Positions 28,330-37,996 of a DNA stretch of 64,000 bases are shown here, one piece after another. The notes under the pieces were generated by a model. That model had not been told where the DNA came from and did no database searches. It saw only the letters and a program-made list of their open reading frames with translations. The DNA is from Entomomonas sp945283395 (GTDB lineage Bacteria; Pseudomonadota; Gammaproteobacteria; Pseudomonadales; Pseudomonadaceae), in NCBI GenBank assembly GCA_946480835.1, contig CAMLLC010000001.1:186001-250000 (forward strand), given 5' to 3'. A program made the position numbers and the translations under genes. How positions within the stretch are numbered: position 1 is the first letter of the stretch; every line of letters starts with the position of its first letter.

Positions 28330-29277
28330 TTAACAAAGACAAGCATCAAAACTATTGGTTATTAACTGCTCAGCTTGTGCTCTACTCATCTCTAAATGAT
28401 TAAACATAGCTTCAAAGTTCTCATTTAAATAACCACCAAAATAGGCAGGGTCATCAGAATTAACTGTTACTTTTACCCCTTTATTTAAAAGTTCTAAAAT
28501 ATTATGTTGTTTCATTTCATCAAATACACATAATTTGACGTTAGATAAGGGACATACTGTTAAAGGTATTTGCTCTGCTACTAATCGCTCTATAAGTTTT
28601 TCATCTTCAATAGCCCTCACTCCATGATCTATACGTTTTACTTTTAATAAATCTAAAGCTTGCCAAATATATTCAGGAGGACCCTCCTCTCCTGCGTGAG
28701 CAACTGTCATTAAACCTTCGCTTAATGCTTTTGCAAAAACACGCTGAAATTTACTAGGTGGATTGCCTACTTCAGAACTATCAAGACCAACTGCAATAAA
28801 ATGCTCTTGATAAGGTAATGCTTCTGCTAGTGTTGCGAAAGCAGCTTCTTCCGATAAATGGCGTAAAAAACTTAAAATTAAACCACTGCTAATCCCCAAT
28901 TGTTGTTTTGCATCTTGTAAGGCTTGACTTATACCGCTAATCACGACTGCAAAAGGGACACCACGATCAGTATGGGTTTGTGGATCAAAAAAAGGTTCTA
29001 CATGGGTAATATGTTGCTCTTTACATTTTTGTAAATAAGCCCAAGTTAAATCATAAAAGTCCTGCTCGGTTTTAAGGACATTTGCCCCTTGATAGTAGAG
29101 ATCAAGAAACTCTTGTAAATTATTAAAATTATAGGCTTTACGTAAAGCCTCAACACTATGCCAAGGCAGCTTAATATGATTACGCTGAGCTAATTTAAAC
29201 ATCAACTCAGGCTCTAGACTGCCCTCTATATGTAAATGTAATTCTGCCTTTGGTATGTTGTTAAGCCACTGTTTCAT
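28330..29277 (-). CDS. add: Adenine deaminase of the adenosine deaminase superfamily
   Basis: A 315-aa metal-dependent deaminase of the amidohydrolase fold. The HxH metal ligands are in AELHLHIEGSLEPE near residue 14. The third His and catalytic Glu region is VAHAGEEGP, and the Asp is in VNSDDPAYFGG. Pseudomonas proteins of this length and type were shown to deaminate adenine to hypoxanthine rather than adenosine (family knowledge from memory), so adenine is the likelier substrate. It is three bases after kup and continues the same operon. Confidence 0.85.
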   Translation of the reverse strand: MKQWLNNIPKAELHLHIEGSLEPELMFKLAQRNHIKLPWHSVEALRKAYNFNNLQEFLDLYYQGANVLKTEQDFYDLTWAYLQKCKEQHITHVEPFFDPQTHTDRGVPFAVVISGISQALQDAKQQLGISSGLILSFLRHLSEEAAFATLAEALPYQEHFIAVGLDSSEVGNPPSKFQRVFAKALSEGLMTVAHAGEEGPPEYIWQALDLLKVKRIDHGVRAIEDEKLIERLVAEQIPLTVCPLSNVKLCVFDEMKQHNILELLNKGVKVTVNSDDPAYFGGYLNENFEAMFNHLEMSRAQAEQLITNSFDACLC

Positions 29278-29280
29278 CTA

Positions 29281-31194
29281 TTAAATTTCCAACTGTGTTC
29301 CTAATTCAATTACTCTGTTCATAGGTAAATTAAAATAACGTAAACTGGCGCTAGCATTTTTCATCATAAAGGAGAATAAAAATTGCCGCCATCTTGCCAT
29401 TCCCATTTTAGAAGGAATAATAGTTTCCCTAGTTAGATAGTAAGTTGTTGTCATATTACTGAAATTTAGCTCATTAAAATGACAAAGTTTTAAAGCAGTA
29501 GGAATATCTGGCTCCTCCATAAAGCCAAAGTGTAAAACCACTCTAAAAAAGCCTTCTCCGAACACCTCTACCTCAAACCGCCGGTCGGCATGAACCCTTG
29601 GTAAATTTTCTGCCACCACCGTTAACAATACTACTTGCTCATGTAATACCTGATTATGTATTAAATTTAATAATAAAGAATTAGGAATAACATCTGTCCT
29701 TGCGGTTAAGAATACCCCTGTTCCCCTTATTCTATGAGGAGACTCGATACGAATGCTTGCGATAAAAGTTGAGAAAGATAAGCTATTTTCCTCTAAATTT
29801 TTAGTTAGCAGGGTACGGCCGGTCTTCCAAGTGGTCATGATAATAAATAATACAATACCAGCTATAATAGGAAACTCACCACCATGTAATACTTTTGGTA
29901 AATTAGCTGCAAAATAAATACTATCTACTAAAATAAATAAAAATAACAGTGGAATAGCAAACCATAATGGCCATCTCCATAACAAGACAATAATACAACT
30001 TACTAATAAACTAGTAACTAACATCGCGCCTGTTACAGCAATACCATAAGCAGCGGCTAAGGCAGATGAAGAACCAAAACCTATAATTAGTAACACAACC
30101 CCTACCATTAATGACCAATTAATAAAAGGAATATAAATTTGCCCCTTTTCATCTCCCGAAGTATGGCGGATGATCATTCTTGGCATATAGCCTAATTGAA
30201 TAGCTTGTTGAGTAAGGGAAAAAGCTCCTGATATTACCGCCTGCGAAGCAATAATAGTGGCTAAAGCAGCAAGCAGAATCAAAGGTATTAGTGCCCAACT
30301 AGGAGCTAACAAGAAAAAAGGATTATGCACAATGCTAGGCTTAAGCAGGATCATAGCACCTTGCCCAAAATAATTTAAAATCAATGATGGGAATACCAAA
30401 AAGAACCAAGCACGACTAATAGGAGAACGGCCAAAATGTCCCATATCAGCATAAAGCGATTCTGCACCTGTTAGGGCTAAAACAACCGCACTTAAAATTA
30501 GAATGCCTACTGTTTTATTAAAGTAAATAAATTGTATTGCCCAATAGGGATTAAGCGCTTTTAATACCACAGGATTGCTTATAATGCCATAGATACCCAA
30601 AACAGCTAAGGTTAAAAACCATAGCATCATAACCGGCCCAAATAATTTCCCAATGCGTGCTGTCCCATGTTTTTGAATCATAAACAGACCAGTTAAAATT
30701 ATAACTGCCAGCGGTATAATAAAGTGCGCTAGCTCTTTAAAAGCAGGCACTAGAATAAGCCCCTCTACAGCTGAAAGGACAGACACAGAGGGGGTAATCA
30801 TGCTATCGCCATACAAAAGAGCTGCGCCAAATACCCCTAATAAAATAACCGTTTTGCGTAATCGTGGTAACTTAGCAGTTGCAGTTTGGGCAAGAGCTAT
30901 TAATGACATAGTTCCCCCCTCTCCTTCATTATCAGCCCTTAACACAAAAGTGATATATTTAATACAAACCACCCAAACTAATGACCAAAAAACTAAAGAT
31001 AAAATACCTAATACACCTAACTCATTAGTAGTTATTCCGCCTATGTGAAATACTTCTTTCAACGTATAAAGAGGACTAGTACCAATATCACCATAAACAA
31101 CACCTATAGCACCAATCATCAGACCTAGTGTTACTTTTCTGCTAGTAGATGGAGCATCTACCTTGGTCATCAACTGTTGTGTATTGTCAACCAT
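29281..31194 (-). CDS. kup: Low-affinity potassium uptake protein Kup
   Basis: A 637-aa inner-membrane K+/H+ symporter with about 12 hydrophobic helices and the family signature GVVYGDIGTSPLYTLKEVF near residue 36. Other blocks are ADNEGEGGTMSLIALAQ and GALLYGDSMITPSVSVLSAVEG. The soluble C-terminal part (about 470-637) is normal for Kup. The start at 31194 is followed by a second Met eight codons on; either is possible. It heads the kup-add-dehydrogenase series. Confidence 0.94.
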   Translation of the reverse strand: MVDNTQQLMTKVDAPSTSRKVTLGLMIGAIGVVYGDIGTSPLYTLKEVFHIGGITTNELGVLGILSLVFWSLVWVVCIKYITFVLRADNEGEGGTMSLIALAQTATAKLPRLRKTVILLGVFGAALLYGDSMITPSVSVLSAVEGLILVPAFKELAHFIIPLAVIILTGLFMIQKHGTARIGKLFGPVMMLWFLTLAVLGIYGIISNPVVLKALNPYWAIQFIYFNKTVGILILSAVVLALTGAESLYADMGHFGRSPISRAWFFLVFPSLILNYFGQGAMILLKPSIVHNPFFLLAPSWALIPLILLAALATIIASQAVISGAFSLTQQAIQLGYMPRMIIRHTSGDEKGQIYIPFINWSLMVGVVLLIIGFGSSSALAAAYGIAVTGAMLVTSLLVSCIIVLLWRWPLWFAIPLLFLFILVDSIYFAANLPKVLHGGEFPIIAGIVLFIIMTTWKTGRTLLTKNLEENSLSFSTFIASIRIESPHRIRGTGVFLTARTDVIPNSLLLNLIHNQVLHEQVVLLTVVAENLPRVHADRRFEVEVFGEGFFRVVLHFGFMEEPDIPTALKLCHFNELNFSNMTTTYYLTRETIIPSKMGMARWRQFLFSFMMKNASASLRYFNLPMNRVIELGTQLEI

Positions 31195-31651
31195 AAAGAT
31201 ATTCTCAGTATTAATGCAATAAAGATGAATTTATATTCCTAAAGAAGGGTGATTACTATACCTTTATTCATATAAAAGGTTCAATTTGTAGCGCTAAGCT
31301 ATCCTCATCTGGCAGTTAACTAGCTAAAATATTGAATATTTTTTTTGTAACTAATAGAGTAGTTAATCATATCAAAATGAATGAATTGCCCCAAGTCATT
31401 AAATTGTGTCACAATATAGACCAATTCAGTTTATAGCTCATTATAAGTGATTGGTATTGTGTATAATAACAAAGGCAACTCATTAACTCTTTATATGCTT
31501 GTTATTATTAAGCCCCTTACTTAGGCAAAGGAAAGCGTCTCATGTTATGTGATAACATAATAAACCGCATAAAAAACTACCTATACAATTTTTGTGGTAT
31601 TGTCATTAGGTTTTCTTATGGATCATCCGTTAAAAAAGTAGGCAACATTCA
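31195..31651. other. Divergent intergenic region kup/fimL
   Basis: 457 A+T-rich bases carrying promoters for kup (minus) and fimL (plus). A near-perfect 13-base palindrome ATTGTGTCACAAT lies at 31403-31415. A TATAAT hexamer is at 31462-31467. No RNA gene or small reading frame is evident. Confidence 0.5.
31403..31415. promoter_or_regulatory. Palindrome ATTGTGTCACAAT upstream of fimL
   Basis: The arms ATTGTG and CACAAT are exact inverse complements around one base. It may be a binding site for a dimeric regulator. The arm spacing is too short for the usual CRP/Vfr box (TGTGA-N6-TCACA), so no regulator is assigned. Confidence 0.25.
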
Positions 31652-33799
31652 ATGACTGATTTGGCGACATTTTCAACTCCTAAACAAATGAAAACTATTA
31701 TCACTCTACTCAATTTAGTAAAGAGTGAATTATATATCACTATTGATCATGCTGAACGTTGTATAGAAATGTTTATTTCGGAACGTCAAAGTTATGCTTC
31801 TTTACAACAATTCATTCAAGCATTACAACAAATAAGAGGAACTTTAACCTTAATAGAAATATCTGGCGCCACTCAACTGGCTGACCTAATGTTAAATAAA
31901 GCGCTAACTATTCCAACAGGAGCCGACAAAAGTTGGGATCAAACATTAACGGTCTTAAGTACTTCTTTATTTACTTTACGCCGCTATATAGAAAACTTTG
32001 AAAGTTATCCCTGCTCCCTACCTGAATTACTAATTCCAACAATCAATGAATTAAGGAAAACTAATAATCAACCTCCTTTAGCTGATAGTTACTTTACTGA
32101 CATTAATATCACTCACCCTAGACTCCCCTATACTTTACCTGTTTTAGCAGATATTGAATTATTTGGTCGCTTAAGGCAAATGTATGAAATAGGCTTATTA
32201 GGGCTTATTAAAGATTCTAACAGAGATGCTAGTTTGCGTATGATGATTCGTTCTATTGATAGATTGCAAAAACATCTTGATAACGAAAACGCTTCATTAC
32301 TTTGCTGGGTTACCGCTGCGGCTCTCGAGTCTTTTACTGATTCAGCTATGACAGCTTTCCCTACACGAAAAAGGCTTTTTAGTAGAGTAGATCAACAATT
32401 ACGTAAGACCCAAATTAATCACGAACCTATTAATAATCACCTATTAAAAGATCTTCTTTATATGGTGTCACTTGATAATACCTTAGGCCCCAAAGCCTTT
32501 AATGTATTTAACGAATTTAATCTCAAACCATTACCTTACAACAATAACGTTCTTGAAACTGAAATCGCTAAATTAGCAGGCCCAGGGCAAAGTGCCATTT
32601 GCTCCTTTACTGCAGCCATTAGAGAAGAATTAGAGCATACTCAAACCACTATTGACTCTTTTACTAATAATGCCAGTAACCCTAGAGAGCTTATAGAAGC
32701 CTTATTAATTAATTTAGAACACCTGATTAAGACCCTTTCATTAGTGAATATCCAAAATGCTGAAACCATGCTCAAAGAGCAGATAGGTATACTAGAAATA
32801 CATAAGAAGGATGTGCTGCTTAATACTCATATTTTAGATAACTTGGCTGATGTGATACTCCACGTAGAGGGTATCATAACGGGGTATGAAACTAATGCTG
32901 CTTGTGGCCATAATGAAAAAGTAGTTACAGATGTAAACATCGAAGAAGATAACATTAATCAGTATTTGAAACAGGGTAGACAATTAGCTATTGAAGAATC
33001 CTTAATAGCGTTTGGTACCGCCCAACAAAACATTATAGCTTATATAGAATCTAATGGTGATAAACAGTATTTAGAGAAATTACCACAAATTTTAAATGAA
33101 AATTATGGCTGCTTACTCTTTTTAAACCAAGATAGAGCTGCTGAAATCATTTATCAATGTAAATATTATATTGATACCCAAATGATTAACACCTCTACCA
33201 TACCCCCTACAAAAGACTTAGATAATCTTGCTGATATTTTGGCTAGTCTTGAATTTTTTATGGAAACCGAAACGCTAAATAAACCTATCACAGAAAGCAA
33301 GGTATTAGATTTAGCAGAAGAAAGTTTAATAGCATTAAAAATTCCTGAATCGGTTAAATTAGCTTATGCAGAACATAATAAAACCAACCACATTGAACCT
33401 GTTAGACCTAGCAATTTAACGAGTAACCAACAAGAATTAGCAGCTCCCTTATCTTTTAAAAGCCCAGCTACCGCTACTACTACCGATAGTTCAGCCATTA
33501 GTTCAAAAAATAATGAGTTAAATAAAGTTCCCTCAGAAACATTGAAAAATATTGAATCATTAGAATTTGATTTCAAAAGGCCGTTAGCAGAAGAGTTAAC
33601 GATATCACCTCAAACAATTGAGCGGCCCAAGGTTAAGACTTCGCCAACACCTATAGACTTAGCTCTTGATCCTATTGATAATTTTTCTAAAGAACAGCTA
33701 GATACTGAAGAAAAACCTCAAAAAGTAGCGGCTAAACCAGTAGATGATGACGATGATGATATTAAGTTCACAGGGCCTGAAAATTGGAAACTACTGTAA
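31652..33799 (+). CDS. fimL: FimL-like regulator of twitching motility and cAMP
   Basis: A 715-aa cytosolic protein made mostly of helical Hpt-like modules and resembling the N-terminus of ChpA. Residues 15-130 have the pattern LNLVKSELYITIDHAERCIE, then QIRGTLTLIEISGATQLADL, and the following LFTLRRYIENFES and LPELLIPTINELR blocks match FimL as I recall it. No kinase domain is present. The C-terminal 130 residues are low-complexity and acidic (VDDDDDDIKF) and make it longer than the usual 550-aa FimL. The adjacency to nudC is the same as in Pseudomonas aeruginosa. In that species FimL links polar pilus machinery to CyaB activation. Confidence 0.75.
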   Translation: MTDLATFSTPKQMKTIITLLNLVKSELYITIDHAERCIEMFISERQSYASLQQFIQALQQIRGTLTLIEISGATQLADLMLNKALTIPTGADKSWDQTLTVLSTSLFTLRRYIENFESYPCSLPELLIPTINELRKTNNQPPLADSYFTDINITHPRLPYTLPVLADIELFGRLRQMYEIGLLGLIKDSNRDASLRMMIRSIDRLQKHLDNENASLLCWVTAAALESFTDSAMTAFPTRKRLFSRVDQQLRKTQINHEPINNHLLKDLLYMVSLDNTLGPKAFNVFNEFNLKPLPYNNNVLETEIAKLAGPGQSAICSFTAAIREELEHTQTTIDSFTNNASNPRELIEALLINLEHLIKTLSLVNIQNAETMLKEQIGILEIHKKDVLLNTHILDNLADVILHVEGIITGYETNAACGHNEKVVTDVNIEEDNINQYLKQGRQLAIEESLIAFGTAQQNIIAYIESNGDKQYLEKLPQILNENYGCLLFLNQDRAAEIIYQCKYYIDTQMINTSTIPPTKDLDNLADILASLEFFMETETLNKPITESKVLDLAEESLIALKIPESVKLAYAEHNKTNHIEPVRPSNLTSNQQELAAPLSFKSPATATTTDSSAISSKNNELNKVPSETLKNIESLEFDFKRPLAEELTISPQTIERPKVKTSPTPIDLALDPIDNFSKEQLDTEEKPQKVAAKPVDDDDDDIKFTGPENWKLL

Positions 33800-34623
33800 A
33801 AAAGGATATAGATGATAATGCATCCGCAGTAGATCTGATACTGGTTTATGCCCAAAATCAGTTTCTAGCAACCTATGAATATCAGGTACTTTTTCCAACT
33901 AGCTGTTTAGCTAATTTTACTATCTGTCAATACAAAACCCTTCAATTAGGCTTATGGAATAATGCCAATATACAACTAGTCATTATTACAAAGCCTACTG
34001 ATATATTCATGCCTAATACCCAATGGTTGGCACTACGTCCACTCATGCTACAACTAGATCTGGCCACCTTCAAAATGCTAGGTTATGCTTCACAAATGGC
34101 TAACTGGGTTAATGATTTTCAATTCTGTAGCCGTTGTAGCCAGCCTATACAGCAGAATCAAAAGCTATTTCGTATGGAATGCGCACATTGTGGTTATCAT
34201 GCCTACCCAGTGGTTAATCCCTGCATGATAGTATTAGTAACTAGAGAGGATGAAATCTTATTAGCAAGATCTCCTCACTTTACTACTAACATGTATAGCA
34301 CTTTAGCTGGGTTTGTTGAAGTAGGAGAGTCTATTGAACAATGCGTTCATAGAGAAGTTTTTGAAGAAGTAGGGCTTAGTATCAATAACTTGCGCTATAT
34401 AGCAAGTCAAAATTGGCCTTATCCCCATTCATTAATGCTGGGCTTTCATGCCAGCTATGAAAAAGGCGATATAGTACTTCAAGCAGGCGAAATAGAAGAT
34501 GCCAAATGGTTTAATATTAAGCAATTACCACAACTTCCACCCAAACAAGCTATTTCTAGATACTTAATAGATCTTTATATAGCTGAAAAGTTATCACTAG
34601 CCAAACCAACTTTTGTAAGCTAA
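33784..34623 (+). CDS. nudC: NAD(+) diphosphatase / NADH pyrophosphatase
   Basis: A Nudix hydrolase of 279 aa that cleaves NAD(H) and may remove NAD caps from RNA. It has a zinc ribbon (FCSRCSQPI and MECAHCGYHAYP, about residues 117-140), a Nudix box GFVEVGESIEQCVHREVFEEVG and the NudC hallmark SQNWPYPHSLMLGF. The frame has no early ATG; the best start is a TTG at 33784 inside the end of fimL (16-base overlap). This implies coupling to fimL. The exact start is uncertain. It converges on the TSUP gene with a 27-base overlap of the 3' ends. Confidence 0.9.
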   Translation: METTVKKDIDDNASAVDLILVYAQNQFLATYEYQVLFPTSCLANFTICQYKTLQLGLWNNANIQLVIITKPTDIFMPNTQWLALRPLMLQLDLATFKMLGYASQMANWVNDFQFCSRCSQPIQQNQKLFRMECAHCGYHAYPVVNPCMIVLVTREDEILLARSPHFTTNMYSTLAGFVEVGESIEQCVHREVFEEVGLSINNLRYIASQNWPYPHSLMLGFHASYEKGDIVLQAGEIEDAKWFNIKQLPQLPPKQAISRYLIDLYIAEKLSLAKPTFVS

Positions 34624-35382
34624 TCGAATAGACATAATCATCACAACACAAATAAAGATAGGTCGAATAAGCTTACTACCACCCTTAATAGCGCTATTAG
34701 CACCAAAATAAGCACCTATCATCAGGGCGCTTCCCATGCAAATGCCTAACAGCCAAGCCACTCGCCCATAACTGATAAATACACTTAGCGCTACTACATT
34801 ACTCACTAAATTCATAGTACGTGCTACCCCACTAGCTCGCAATAAATCAACAGGATACATAAGTAACGTACTGACCATCCAAAAGGCTCCTGTTCCTGGG
34901 CCTGTTAAACCGTCATAAAACCCCAGCAGCCCTCCTTGCGGCCATTGTCTCCCCTTAGCTATTACCGCATTATCAGGCATTTGCTGATCAGGTGTTGCCG
35001 AGAAAAGGAAAAAAATGCCACAACTAAATACAATAATGGGTAACAACTTCTCTAAAAATTGTGCTGATAAGTTATGGGCAATAATGGCACCTACTAACGC
35101 TCCTATAGCCGTAGCAATTAAATTTGGCCACCAGTACTGAGGATCAAATAATTTACGCCTGTAATAGGTAAAACTAGCTACTGCGGCCCCAAAAGTGGAA
35201 CTTAATTTATTAGTACCTAGCACCAGATGAGGAGGCACCCCAGCAGTTAATAAGGCAGGCACAGTAATTAAGCCTCCGCCACCAGCAATAGCATCAATAA
35301 AACCTGCTATAAAAGCAGCGGCAGAGAGTATCAATAATATTTCAGGGGAAACAATAAAGGAGTTCAACTTCAATCTCACCAT
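34597..35382 (-). CDS. TSUP (TauE/SafE) family membrane transporter
   Basis: A 261-aa inner-membrane protein with about eight hydrophobic helices. The N-terminal repeat has the family motif GFIDAIAGGGGLITVPALL, followed by VLGTNKLSSTFGA; the second half has GFYDGLTGPGTGAFWM. TSUP proteins export or import sulfite, sulfonates or organic acids; the substrate cannot be inferred here. The ATG shares one base with the stop of the SCP2 gene, so the two are co-translated. Confidence 0.87.
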   Translation of the reverse strand: MVRLKLNSFIVSPEILLILSAAAFIAGFIDAIAGGGGLITVPALLTAGVPPHLVLGTNKLSSTFGAAVASFTYYRRKLFDPQYWWPNLIATAIGALVGAIIAHNLSAQFLEKLLPIIVFSCGIFFLFSATPDQQMPDNAVIAKGRQWPQGGLLGFYDGLTGPGTGAFWMVSTLLMYPVDLLRASGVARTMNLVSNVVALSVFISYGRVAWLLGICMGSALMIGAYFGANSAIKGGSKLIRPIFICVVMIMSIRLAYKSWFG

Positions 35383-35717
35383 TAAATAGCAAATAACTGA
35401 CTAAGTTGCATAGCCAACAGAGGATTGCCATCAATTTTAAGTTTGCCTGACATTAAGGCCATCATAGCATTTAATTCTTTATTTAACATAGCCTTAAAAT
35501 TTTCTTTGTTAGTGCTAAGGGTAACATCAGCGCCATCAACAATACCTTCAATAATATCACAACTGCCATCTTTTACTTTTAGACAATAATTTTGATAATC
35601 TTCTATTATAAATTGAAAAACTAGATCTTTACCTTGGGCGGCTTCAGAATTAAATTTAGACTTTAATTGCTTAATAATGTCATCAGCTTTCACAAAAACA
35701 TCCTCATTTTTAATCAT
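35382..35717 (-). CDS. SCP2 sterol-binding domain protein
   Basis: A small 111-aa cytosolic protein that is a single SCP2 domain, with a hydrophobic lipid-binding cavity in the family. Typical blocks are DGSCDIIEGIVDGADVTLST and the C-terminal LMSGKLKIDGNPLLAMQLSQLF. Free-standing bacterial SCP2 proteins have no settled role. It sits upstream of the TSUP permease with a TAATG stop/start overlap. Confidence 0.88.
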   Translation of the reverse strand: MIKNEDVFVKADDIIKQLKSKFNSEAAQGKDLVFQFIIEDYQNYCLKVKDGSCDIIEGIVDGADVTLSTNKENFKAMLNKELNAMMALMSGKLKIDGNPLLAMQLSQLFAI

Positions 35718-35865
35718 TAGTCTACAAAAAATTACTAGTTTACATTAGATAATAATTTTTTCATCCTTATATCTTATTAAAACTTTATTTTACATACCTA
35801 TTTAGAGGTAAAATCTGTAAAATACTTCGCATTCAACATTTATTTATTAGTAAGAGGTAAATACG

Positions 35866-36897
35866 GTGGCATTTCTAGTAGATTATGCTAGCTTTCTTTT
35901 AAAAACGGTAACCCTGTTAGTAGCTATTATTGCTCTTTTACTATTTATCGTTAGTTTAAAAAGTCGCAGACAAGATGGCCAAAAAGGCCATTTACAAATC
36001 CAAAAATTAAATGACCACTTTGAGAATCTCCATGATCAACTTGAAGAAGCCATTTTAGATAAAGAACAACTCAAAAAACTAAAGAAAGAAAAAACTAAAC
36101 AGCTTAAAAAAGATAGTAAAGCTAAAACTAATGATAATAAAATGAAAGTATTTATTATTAACTTTATTGGTGACATAAAAGCATCAGCAGTTGAAAGCTT
36201 AAGACAAGAAATTAGTGCTATATTAACTATAGCCAAAGCCACTGATGAAGTAGTAATTCGCCTCGAAAGTCCCGGAGGCATGGTACATAGTTATGGCCTC
36301 GCCGCCTCACAACTATCAAGAATTAGACAAGCCAATATCCCTTTAACTATCTGTGTAGATAAAGTAGCGGCCAGTGGCGGTTATATGATGGCTTGTATTG
36401 GTAACAAGATTTATGCAGCTCCCTTCGCCATTCTTGGTTCTATTGGTGTTGTAGCACAAATTCCTAATGCCCATAAATTACTTAAAAAACATGATGTTGA
36501 TTACGAAGTAATGACTGCTGGTGAATACAAACGCACTATGACCGTATTTGGTGAAAATACCGCAAAAGGTCGTGAAAAATTTCAGGAAGACTTAGAAATA
36601 ACTCACCAGTTATTTAAAGATTTCGTTGCCATTAATAGACCGCTTTTGAATATTGATGAAATAGCCACAGGTGAAACATGGCTTGGTACAGCAGCTTTAG
36701 ATAAACAATTAGTAGATGGCATTATTACTAGCGATCAGTATTTAATGGATAAAGCCAAAGAAGCTGAATTATACGTAGTTCATTACGCTATAAAGAAGGG
36801 TCTTAATGAGCGGTTAGGCCTTACGGCATCAAGCGTGGTAGAAAGTATCGCATCAACTTTATTAGATAAAGCTAAACAATTAAAATTTTGGCACTAA
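35866..36897 (+). CDS. sohB: SohB, inner-membrane serine protease (S49 family)
   Basis: A 343-aa membrane-anchored peptidase of the signal-peptide-peptidase type. One N-terminal membrane helix (about 8-32) is followed by a highly charged, lysine-rich linker (about 58-92). The protease domain has Ser170 in DKVAASGGYMMA and Lys222 in TAGEYKRTMT as the catalytic dyad. Length and domain order fit SohB rather than the double-domain SppA. The start is a GTG at 35866 with AAGAGG upstream. It faces the next gene across a perfect inverted repeat. Confidence 0.93.
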   Translation: MAFLVDYASFLLKTVTLLVAIIALLLFIVSLKSRRQDGQKGHLQIQKLNDHFENLHDQLEEAILDKEQLKKLKKEKTKQLKKDSKAKTNDNKMKVFIINFIGDIKASAVESLRQEISAILTIAKATDEVVIRLESPGGMVHSYGLAASQLSRIRQANIPLTICVDKVAASGGYMMACIGNKIYAAPFAILGSIGVVAQIPNAHKLLKKHDVDYEVMTAGEYKRTMTVFGENTAKGREKFQEDLEITHQLFKDFVAINRPLLNIDEIATGETWLGTAALDKQLVDGIITSDQYLMDKAKEAELYVVHYAIKKGLNERLGLTASSVVESIASTLLDKAKQLKFWH

Positions 36898-36907
36898 TAC
36901 TTCATAC

Positions 36908-36948
36908 TACCTAGCAATATAATAAATAACCATTTATATTGCTAGGTA
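36908..36948. terminator. Bidirectional terminator between sohB and the hydrolase gene
   Basis: A perfect 15-bp inverted repeat (36908-36922 with 36934-36948, arm TACCTAGCAATATAA) with an 11-base loop sits between convergent stops. Confidence 0.75.
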
Positions 36949-36953
36949 ACTTC

Positions 36954-37823
36954 TTAATGGCTATCCTTTAAAAAACGTTGAAACGTATTGGCTACTTGTT
37001 GCGCAGATAGCTCAGTATCTAAATGCAGATGATGCCCACCTTCTAATACTATTGTTTGACAAGCAATAGTAGCTAATCTTTGGACAAAGGCTTTATCTTT
37101 GAACCATAATCCGTCTTTACCCAAAACTAAACAAATTGGACATTTAACACTGGCTGGATAAGACCAAGCGGCATCTTCTGTTAAAGGGATAGGTGGCTGG
37201 ATCATTAAACGACTATCAGTGCGCCATACATAACCGTTACTAACAGCCTTTGCACCTCTTTTCATCAAATAACTAGCGGCTTCATAATTGATGGGCACTA
37301 AACCTTGTTGCCTTCTTTGAATCATCTCATCTAAAGTAGCATAAACTTTCTGCTCTTTTTTATACAATGACTTAACAAGCCCATATAAAGTAGCTTGCAT
37401 TTGCGCTGGGAATTCACTAGGCAGTTTTGAATAGATAACCAAACCATCTATTAATAACAGCTGTTTGACTGCCTCTGGCCTAATGGCTGCTGCCATTGTA
37501 GCTACTATAGCGCCTAATGAATGACCCATTAAGGTAAAACGTTGCCAACCTAATGCATTAGCTACGGCTAAGGTGTCAAACACAGCTTCCCATATTTGAT
37601 AAATACTTCCTGCTGGTTTATGCGGGGAAAAACCATGTCCTGCAAAATCGAAAGCAATAATATGTAAGTCTTGTAACTTAGGCGCTAGCCTTGCATAGGT
37701 CATTGCATTATCTAACCAACCATGCAATGCTAAAACAGGTTCTCCCTGCTTATTTCCATACTCAAGCGCAGCTAACTCTATATGAGGAAGTTTTATTTGT
37801 ATTTCTCTTCCAGAATTCATCAT
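36954..37823 (-). CDS. Alpha/beta hydrolase
   Basis: A soluble 289-aa alpha/beta-hydrolase-fold protein. The oxyanion/cap region is LALHGWLDNAMTYARLAP, the nucleophile elbow is LMGHSLGAIVAT with Ser102, and the catalytic His is likely in EGGHHLHLD near the C-terminus. The substrate is unknown; the family includes esterases and C-C hydrolases. Two adjacent Met codons open the frame. It stands alone on the minus strand. Confidence 0.87.
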   Translation of the reverse strand: MMNSGREIQIKLPHIELAALEYGNKQGEPVLALHGWLDNAMTYARLAPKLQDLHIIAFDFAGHGFSPHKPAGSIYQIWEAVFDTLAVANALGWQRFTLMGHSLGAIVATMAAAIRPEAVKQLLLIDGLVIYSKLPSEFPAQMQATLYGLVKSLYKKEQKVYATLDEMIQRRQQGLVPINYEAASYLMKRGAKAVSNGYVWRTDSRLMIQPPIPLTEDAAWSYPASVKCPICLVLGKDGLWFKDKAFVQRLATIACQTIVLEGGHHLHLDTELSAQQVANTFQRFLKDSH

Positions 37824-37996
37824 TTGACTAATTCATCCTTTACCCAAAAATAATGTTTAACCAAGCTAACTATAGTGATTTTCTCAGCTCTATTTTATCA
37901 CTATTAAATTATCCTAGATTTCTATTCAATCTGCTATCTTTTCCTTTATACTATTGGTAAATTTAATCACTGAAATTAATGATCTCCTTATCTATG

